Assembly (NCBI GenBank): GCA_028713655.1
Contig: JAQTNW010000028.1
Location: 1 to 43,888, forward strand
Length of the DNA stretch: 43,888 bases
From: Candidatus Methylacidiphilales bacterium
Lineage (GTDB): Bacteria > Verrucomicrobiota > Verrucomicrobiia > Methylacidiphilales > JAAUTS01
Reading direction: 5' to 3'
Part shown: positions 43,267 to 43,888 of the stretch, in pieces
Layout of the letters: each line of letters opens with the position of its first letter
Numbering within the stretch: the stretch's first letter is position 1
Position numbers and translations under genes: made by a program
Notes under the pieces: generated by a model
The model's database searches: none
What the model was told of the DNA's origin: nothing
Seen by the model: only the letters and a program-made list of their open reading frames with translations

Positions 43267-43799
43267 AAAAGGGACTCAAAACGCTAATCGCCGGTATTTT
43301 GCTTTTTGTCATTGGCGCATTCGTAGTGCCAATCGCCATGATTCTACCTCTTATCCTGGATGGCTCAAAAGAAACGCAATTTATGATTCCCGGTTCGGCT
43401 GAAGTGGATATTGAGAAGCCCGGCCGCTATTACCTCTGGAACGATTATCAGACTGTCTTTGAGGGGAAGAGCTACAACCGGTCAGAAGGCATACCGGACG
43501 GACTGGAAATCTCCATCAAAAGCGCCAATGGCGAAAAGTTGAAGTTTGTCAGTGACACATCCATTTCATCCAGCAGTGGGAGTAGTTCCAAGCACAGCAT
43601 CGGTTATATCCAAGCGGGCAATCCCGGCAAATTGACAGTTGCAGTATCAGGAACGGCTGAACCCCGAGTTTTTTCTTTTTCTGAGTCGGGCATCATGAAG
43701 ATGCTTGGTTTAATATTCGCCGGTTCAGCGATATCGATATTGGTCGCCTTGACGGGAATTTTGACCCCCGATTTGGGACAGATCAAAAATATAGTTTGA
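43263..43799 (+). CDS. membrane protein with extracytoplasmic beta domain, unknown
   Basis: The 178-residue product has an N-terminal TM (LKTLIAGILLFVIGAFVVPIAMILPLIL), a central beta-rich domain of about 95 residues (SAEVDIEKPGRYYLWNDYQTVFEGKSY, Ser-rich SSSSGSSSK loop, GKLTVAVSGTAEPRVFSF), and a C-terminal TM (MLGLIFAGSAISILVALTGIL). Coupled by ATGA overlap to the small lipoprotein gene, so the two probably act together at the envelope. Confidence 0.75.
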   Translation: MKKGLKTLIAGILLFVIGAFVVPIAMILPLILDGSKETQFMIPGSAEVDIEKPGRYYLWNDYQTVFEGKSYNRSEGIPDGLEISIKSANGEKLKFVSDTSISSSSGSSSKHSIGYIQAGNPGKLTVAVSGTAEPRVFSFSESGIMKMLGLIFAGSAISILVALTGILTPDLGQIKNIV

Positions 43800-43824
43800 T
43801 CCCTTGGTTGATGTTGTTGTTCAT

Positions 43825-43871
43825 GCTGTCAGACGCAGCGGAGGGCGTAGCCCGAAGCGGAGTCTGACAGC
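43825..43871. repeat. 47-bp palindromic element
   Basis: Perfect 10-bp arms GCTGTCAGAC (43825-43834) and GTCTGACAGC (43862-43871) enclose an inner GGGC-GTA-GCCC hairpin (43843-43853) with matching GCAGCGGA/GAAGCGGA flanks. It lies 26 bp after the last stop. It could end transcription of the plus-strand set, but there is no T-tract; a multi-copy palindromic repeat is likelier. Confidence 0.7.
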
Positions 43872-43888
43872 GGGCCGCATACTCCTGC

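Noticed and set aside
1-43888. CRISPR arrays, tRNA and rRNA genes
   Set aside because: Scanned by eye for regularly spaced direct repeats and tRNA-like cloverleaf motifs; none was seen, though short or divergent RNAs could be missed without computation.

Overview
The window looks like a chromosomal segment from a Gram-negative bacterium of the PVC superphylum, most probably a verrucomicrobial lineage. The evidence is a nearly complete division and cell-wall (dcw) cluster with a MurC-MurB fusion, a strongly diverged FtsZ, a System II (ResB/CcsA) cytochrome c maturation pair, and palindromic intergenic modules of a kind I associate from memory with PVC genomes. The phylum is an inference; no rRNA or tRNA gene was seen.

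From 1 to about 5,150 the genes are housekeeping and accessory, all on the minus strand: a secreted protein cut by the left edge, a small secreted protein, the lipA-lpdA lipoate pair, and a papain-type cysteine peptidase. The gaps here hold hairpin-rich repeat modules.

From 5,154 to 17,341 lies a minus-strand block for multiheme electron transfer. In transcription order it reads: a lipoprotein, ResB, CcsA; then an eight-heme lipoprotein cytochrome, a 711-residue outer-membrane porin of the MtrB/PioB type, a small monoheme cytochrome c, a membrane-anchored NapC/NirT-type seven-heme cytochrome, and an OmpR-type response regulator with its histidine kinase. Together these make a plausible inner-membrane to periplasm to outer-membrane electron conduit with its own maturation genes and sensor. 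A REP-associated tyrosine transposase bounded by perfect 27-bp inverted repeats sits between the last cytochrome and the two-component pair.

From 17,438 to 20,669 there is an overlapping two-gene unit, a PD-(D/E)XK nuclease and a zinc-ribbon DNA methyltransferase of the DUF1156 type, a candidate compact restriction-modification or defence module.

From 21,102 to 41,414 runs the dcw cluster, transcribed leftwards from a good sigma-70 promoter overlaid with MraZ-type boxes: mraZ, a 65-residue unknown ORF, rsmH, ftsL, ftsI, murE, murF, mraY, murD, a LysM membrane protein, ftsW, murG, murC-murB, ddl, ftsQ, ftsA, ftsZ, and finally a NamZ-type exo-muramidase overlapping the end of ftsZ. Most junctions overlap or are a few bases apart, so translational coupling is likely.

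From 42,057 to the right edge the strand switches to plus. The region holds five small membrane, secreted or lipoprotein genes of unknown function, separated by structured spacers and followed by a strong 47-bp palindromic element.
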